Assembly (NCBI RefSeq): GCF_965638725.1
Contig: NC_134950.1
Coordinates: forward strand, 108,336,802 to 108,400,801
Length of the DNA: 64,000 nt
Direction: 5' to 3'
Source: Aptenodytes patagonicus
Taxonomy: Eukaryota > Chordata > Aves > Sphenisciformes > Spheniscidae
Made by a program: the position numbers and the translations under genes. The notes under the pieces are model-generated. The model saw nothing but the letters and a program-made list of their open reading frames with translations. It searched no databases and had not been told where the DNA came from. Positions 58,416 through 64,000 of the stretch are shown here, piece after piece. Position 1 is the stretch's first letter. The number at the start of each line of letters is the position of its first letter.

Positions 58416-61400
58416 AATATATATTTCACAATATAAAAATGTGCTATGATATGATGGAGTGGTAATTAGAGACTATATCATGGAGAACAGTTCAGAGTTA
58501 ATGGCATCTTTCCCCTTAAATGTATATATTTCTTAATTTAGTTTTCTTAAATACATCCTTAATAGACTCAAGTTTAGTCATCTTCTTCTAAGCTCATAAT
58601 GTTAGGCTTAATGAATGCATCTCCTCCATAAAATCTCAATTACAAAGATACTGCTGGTGTCAGAAGGCTTTCGCCAAATGTACTCTACAGTCTTTTAGCA
58701 AGTTGTTGGACTGAGCCTTCAGGTAACAAAATTATGAAATTTTATGACTTAGACTACTTTGTTCATTTCATAGTAGTTTTAATCAGCAAGAATATTTTCA
58801 ATTTAAAGATTAAGGTTGGGTGGGGTTTTTTTGTCTTTCTCTATTTCCCCTTACCCAAGGGAGGATTCTGTAATCTGTTGTAGATTTCAGTAGCATGCCT
58901 CTCAAGAGCTCATAGTCTGCGGTAACAGTAACCACAACTCTGTGTTTAGTAGAAACCCTGTAAGGTAAGATGATGGCAATCTGAATGAACTACTCAAATT
59001 TGAATCAGGTGCCAGAGCAGTGAGCTTAGACGTGCTTCTGAGTTTTGTAGCCAACAAGTGGCAGCTTCCCACGTTATTTTGTGGTAGCTCAGGGTATATA
59101 TACTGTTTTTCTCTGATTTTAAATCAGATTTAAATTTCATAATTTTTAGTGTGCTTATAGAAACATTTCCTTTCTCATTGTTATGTCTGAATCTAAAAAA
59201 ATCTTTCTCTGTTTTTTACTGCTTTTGTAGTCAAGTGTTTTGTCTGTGTTAATTGTACAGATGACTAGGGAAGCCTGTGCTAACTTGTGAAATTAGAAGC
59301 TTTCCAATAGAATTTGGTAGTTACATCTCAAAACAATGACCTGAATTTTAATTTGACAGTATTGTGAGTCTGTATTAAAATTTAAGAAAAAGGAAATAAC
59401 TGTTTATCAAAGTAAATAGGTGTTACCAAAAGTACTGTTTATTTCTTATGTCTCAAACCAAATATCTACAATGTTATTACATGTGTTATGGGCAATATGC
59501 TTCTACAGATTATGATAATAGGAGTCTTCTGGTTTCAATGTCTTTGTAACATTTCTTAATATTCAAACATATGTGTAGTTCACATCTAACAATTTTAACT
59601 TTGCTGTCTGTAAAAATCCAAATCTGAAAAGGCTGTCCCAAAGTTAATGGCATATCATTCTAGACCTGTCTGATTTCCAAACTTTTACTCTGGGTATCTC
59701 TCATGCTTTGGAAAACTTTATGTAAAATGGAAATTAGAAGAAATGTTTTTCAGAAATATCTAAATGGAGTTGCATTATGACTGGACTCTAAGATATGCAG
59801 GTCTAAGCAGACCTGTATCGTCTTAGCAGACCTGGTCTCAGACTTCTTATTTTGAAAGCCGTAAAACTAACTGGAAAAGTACAGATCAGTAGTAGAATCA
59901 GTGTTTGTGTCTGTTTTATGGAAGAGTTCAAAAGATGGCTGAAGCTTCAAATGTCCTGCTAAAAATATTTAAAAATAGCCTAAACAGAGACCTGGTAAAA
60001 ATACACTTTTTTTTTTTTTTTTTTGTGAGCAAAGTTGTTGGTTTATATGAAATCTGTAGTCAAGTGAGAATAAATATTTTGGAACAAAGTGAGGGTATCT
60101 AAGTGGATAGGTAGCTAATGCATACTTACGTTAAAATGTTAATTTTTTTTTACAAATTAATGCAAGGGGAATTTTGAATGTGCATTTCTATTCAAAACCA
60201 TTCATCTATTTCTTGCAAAAATAAACTCTGCAAAACCTTCTCTTAACATTCTCTTGGAGAACATTAGGGAAAACATTCTTATTAGTTCTAATTCTAATCT
60301 ATTTATAATTATGACCCTCCACATTTCCCTTTTTAATATGGGATAGGAAAAGCAATTAATTTTAATTAATTAATTTCAAGACATTTCAAATTATCTCTAA
60401 GGGATTTTTAAGATTACTTGCTTGTGAGAGTAAGTTTTAGTTTGCTGTGAATTACACTAAGTTACATTTACTGTCTTCATCATTCTCAAAGATTAAACCA
60501 ATACTACCTCTGACTAATTTTGACTCATCTATAATTTATTTGTTCAGCCAAAAATGGTTACTGGATATTGTTGGGAAAATTGGTCATGTTTCTTAGTAAT
60601 TGCTCAGGGGAAATGTTGAATTTAAAAATGAGAAATAATTCGATAGGTTTGGTGATTGTAAAATTGTTTATGGATATACTCACTGAATACGCTACATATG
60701 TGAGAGAGTTACAAAAAATGCCAGCTAAAGGGCATGACACTTCTAGAAAGGAAAAAAAAACCACCCACTTTCTTTTCCTACTATGGCAACAGCTATTCAA
60801 TCTCAGCAGGAACTTTCTTCATTTAATGTTTATCATAGCAAGATGTAGTGCGCTTAAGGAAAGAGGAAGGTTTGGATGTTGTTTCCTTTATTTTTATTTT
60901 TTTTTTTAATATGAGATTTGGCTTAATGGACAAAATGTAATTGTTGTGAATTTTCTCTGAGCAGATTAATACTTGTGAGACAGATCATCCATCAGCAAAC
61001 TGGCTGTGAGGAAACCTTTTATGTGAATCTTCCTTCTTTAACTTCTTTTAGCTTCATATTTTTGAAAATGACTCAAAGGAAGTAGCTGATTTAAACTTGG
61101 AATGGTGGTCACTCACTTTACATATTACCTCATTGAAAGATTGCACACACATAAATATAGGTGTTGATAAGTTTTCAGTAGCTTCAGGGAAAAACTAACC
61201 TTTTGTCCTCTTAAGTAGAGTGTGTTTTTCTAAATAGTAAAGTACGTTCAGTACTTCAGTACCTTGAGCTCTAAGAAATATGAATCATGTCAAAATGGAA
61301 TTTTATCCTGTTCCTTCTAGTGAGCAGTCCCATAGGAAGGTTTGATAATTGCTATATGCAAAAAAGAATATTGATACACAATGTGTAAAAATATTATGTT

Positions 61401-61789
61401 GTGAATAATGTTTTGACTGAATGCAGGGCAGCAGCTGCATTTAAACTGACTACTTCAAATGTGGTTGTTTAGAAAATTACAAATCCAGTACTTGACCTGA
61501 AGATGGGGGAAGAGAGGGAAATAATATCATCCAGGAACTATACCAAAATTTCTCTGACCTCAATAGGATGCAAATTCTGGAACAATTATGAAGGAAACAT
61601 GAAAAGCACAAAAAAATGCAGTACAACTTTACCAATTGCAATTTACTACATATGTGGTGAGCAAATTTATTTCGTTTAAAATGTCTGATCATCTGTAGAC
61701 AAAAATCTGGGAAAAAAAAGTCAAAATTAGACTTCTCTTTGGCGTTATTGTGATGCATCTGGCATTCAGCACCACATATGAAACTATCA
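58416..61789. other. AT-rich stretch, no gene seen
   Basis: Nothing recognised apart from a T18 run at 60007-60024 and an ATTAATTAATT word at about 60356-60374. Confidence 0.5.
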
Positions 61790-62740
61790 TGGAGGACAAG
61801 GAATAATGAAATAGTAAGAAAGATTGATGCTGGCAGAAGTTAACAGTGTTAAGTGTCAGACACTGGCTTGTACACAGTCTGGCATGAGTTTATAAATGGT
61901 GAACCTGAAAGAAGAGTTTTGCAAACATTATTGTTTCATAGTTTTGTTAATGACCTTGGCATTTAAAAACAGACACATCCTGATTAAACTAGCTGTCAGT
62001 ACAAGGAGCTAATTTGAATGACTTTGAGGGTTGATATAAAAGAACTGGGTTGAGATCGGATATGATAAAGCCGTTTTCTTAGCAACTAGCAGTAAGAATG
62101 TCTAGGCTTAGTGTCAGAGCAACAAATAAGAAAAAAATCTGTGTGTACAGCACAGATTGAGTGTGAGGAAGCCATGAAAAAGTGATTTAGAGTTTACTGG
62201 ATAAGATACTTCTAACAGAAATTAGAAAGACAATAATGCCACTGTTCAAGGCTGTGCAAAAGCTGTGTGCAACTTGAATAACTCCTACAGAAAATGCATG
62301 CCATGTGAAAAAGCGATATGGGTATACTTATTAGAACAATTAAGGGAATGGAGAGACGATTGTAAAAGAACGGAGCAGAAGTAGTTGGCTTGTTTGGTCT
62401 GGCAAAGTTAATGCAAAGAAGGGGGGATATATTTGTGAGGATTAGAAAAAACCTTAGTGGGGCATACACCATAAAAGAGAGAAAGATATTTAAGCTAAAG
62501 GGTAGTTTTAGCACAAGAAGAAATAAGCAAACTGGCTACCAATGCATTTATCTCAAAAAAAAAAAAAAAAAAAAATTAAATGCAAAGAAGTTGTAATCTC
62601 ATTGTAAAGCAATTAGGTTAACTCCTAATTGGAGTGACTACTTTCAAGATGCAACTCAGCAAGATTTTGAAGGGAATTCTATAGGGCAATAACTGCAAAA
62701 GAAGGGGATTAGGCTAAAAGAACTAGAAAGTCTTTTCTAG
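61790..62740 (+). mobile_element. Very old CR1/L3-like LINE copy
   Basis: This is diverged but collinear with the 3' half of an ancient amniote CR1-type family: GTTAATGACCTTGGCA (about 61945), GAACTGGGTTGAGATC..GATATGATAAAGC (about 62043), ACAATAATGCCACTGTTCAAGGC (about 62230), GTTTGGTCTGGCAAAG (about 62392), GGGGCATACACC and AAGATATTTAAGCTAAAGGG (about 62460-62505) and TTTTGAAGGGAATTCTATAG (about 62665). Indels are many and no frame survives. A run of 21 A (62555-62575) stands where the family has an A-rich GAAATTAGAAGAAGG stretch. The family name is from memory and the ends are approximate. Confidence 0.6.
62555..62575 (+). repeat. A21 homopolymer
   Basis: Twenty-one consecutive A inside the old LINE copy. 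It is likely slippage from an A-rich site rather than a retroposon tail, since LINE-like sequence continues after it. Confidence 0.85.
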
Positions 62741-63619
62741 TATTATGCTCATAATTGTGGCCAAGAAATAAGTGGTATTCTCAGTGTATTGTGTAATACA
62801 TTTTCAGGTTCCAACATAATTTGGATTAGTGATAAAGGAAGATAAATGACTGATTAGGATGCACACACTAAGAAAGTGTTATAGAGTTTTATGTATGCTT
62901 TAATTTTTACTTTTATTTTTTACTTGACTCATCTATATGTATGCTTTTTCTGTTTGCACCATAACCCATTTTGATATAAACCTCTTTTTTTTATTATTTT
63001 AAGTTGACCATTTTTGCTAATTTTGGGAAAAAATGTGTATTTCTGTTGTCCTATAAACTATTTATATGTAGGTTTGTGTCAAAATAACTGAAAGAAGTAT
63101 AAATCGTGTATTAAGTTACTTTGGTTCTTGACAAATCGTAATTCAGACAAATCATAATGTTCAAAATGTCCTTGCTTGGTAGCATGCCACCTCAATAAGC
63201 ATCCATCATAAATGGAAAAGATAGCAATGCCAAACTGTTTTGAAATAATTCACTGGTATCCCATATATCATAACCAGATGGAAGAAAAAAACTATGGGGA
63301 AAAAAGTATATGTGATCTGGGAGCTTTTAGAAAGTTTCTGAAGGAAACCAAAATATTTAGTCTGTACTCAGGAAAATAGCATTTTTTTTCTTTTTGAATT
63401 ATACCTCTGAAACCAATCAAATAGCTGTAATTGTAAAGAATAAGGTAATCTATTTGCTGGATTCAGCTTTATATTTGTTGAAAAAACAGAAGTTCATAGA
63501 TTGATTAATGCAGTAAACTTAGTACTCTCGTCAAACTCTTCATGAGCTCCACTTCACTGAAGGCATAATATTGACTTAACATATAGGTATTTTCCCTTTT
63601 CCTGGAATCGTTTTAGAGA
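62741..63619. other. AT-rich stretch, no feature seen
   Basis: Nothing supported. Confidence 0.5.
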
Positions 63620-64000
63620 AAACAGCCATTTCCAGATGACTTTTGAAGATTTCCAAAGATGGAGACTCTACTACCCCGCTGGGCAACCTGCCCCAGTGCT
63701 CAGTCACCCTCACGGTAAAAAAGTATTTCCTGATTTCAGAGGGAATCTCCTGTGTGTCAGTTGGTGCCCATGGAAAACAGCCTGGCTCCATCCTCTTTGC
63801 ACTCTCCCTTCAGGTATTTATATAGATTGGTAAGATCCCCCCGAGTCTCCTCTTCTCCAGACTGAACAGTCCAAGCTCTCTCAACCTTTCCTCATAGGAG
63901 AGATGCTCCAGTCCCTTAATCATCTTCATGGCCCTTCACTGGAGTCTTTCCAGTTTGGCCATGCCTCTCTTGTACTGGAGAGCCTAGAACTGGACACAGT
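63620..64000 (-). mobile_element. CR1 LINE 3' part, continues beyond the window
   Basis: Read on the minus strand from the window end: a fragment of the RT end region with CTGGAGAAGAGGAGACTCGGGG (about 63840-63862) and CTATGAGGAAAGGTTGAGAG (about 63880-63898), the end block with [35 protein letters not shown] (about 63650-63735), and a start that lies outside. It reads as CR1 with the thumb region and the C-terminal end of ORF2. No ATTCTATG tail is seen, so the 3' end near 63620 is cut or decayed. Confidence 0.9.

Noticed and set aside
62390..62596. 68-codon frame ending in a Lys run
   Set aside because: It lies in the old LINE copy and the Lys run is the A21 homopolymer. Not a gene.

Overview
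The window reads as nuclear DNA of a bird. It is AT-rich, has no recognisable host gene, RNA gene, operon or CRISPR array, and is dominated by non-coding sequence into which typical avian repeats have inserted: CR1 LINE copies ending in the ATTCTATG-type 3' repeat, an ERVL-type provirus whose LTRs belong to a family common in bird genomes, and two other ERV LTR relics. I cannot name the species or chromosome. The window could lie between genes or inside a very large intron.

The densest part is 3.7-14.5 kb, a nest of elements. An old Maverick/Polinton (a large virus-like DNA transposon) left three gene relics: a retroviral-type integrase on + (3780-3878 and 10813-11553), and two capsid-type genes on - (a small basic protein at 12615-13105 and the major capsid protein from 12615 down to about 11850). 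A complete ERVL-like provirus (3879-10807, - strand) later inserted inside the integrase gene. It made the 5-bp duplication ATACA, and the integrase codons on the two sides continue in phase. A 5'-truncated CR1 (about 13160-14466) abuts the right end of the relic.

The provirus has both LTRs, a tRNA-Lys-like primer binding site, a short polypurine tract, a membrane-segment-rich leader ORF, gag, protease, reverse transcriptase/RNase H and integrase. It has no env or dUTPase that I can see. It is dead: in-frame TGA stops, frame changes and a YIDD-to-YIED change in the polymerase site. Two features deserve a look as real expression signals. One is a U UUU UUA slippery heptamer followed by an 8-bp stem, exactly where the leader frame must pass to the gag frame. 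The other is a lone in-frame UAG between gag and protease.

Elsewhere there are CR1 copies at 38365-38521, 48137-50043 (an uninterrupted 613-codon reverse-transcriptase ORF), 57505-58415, 61790-62740 (very old) and 63620-64000 (- strand, running off the window), an ERV LTR at about 40573-41402 and a solo LTR fragment at 44256-44800. The remaining 45 kb or so is unique-looking AT-rich sequence with simple repeats, in which I support no gene.
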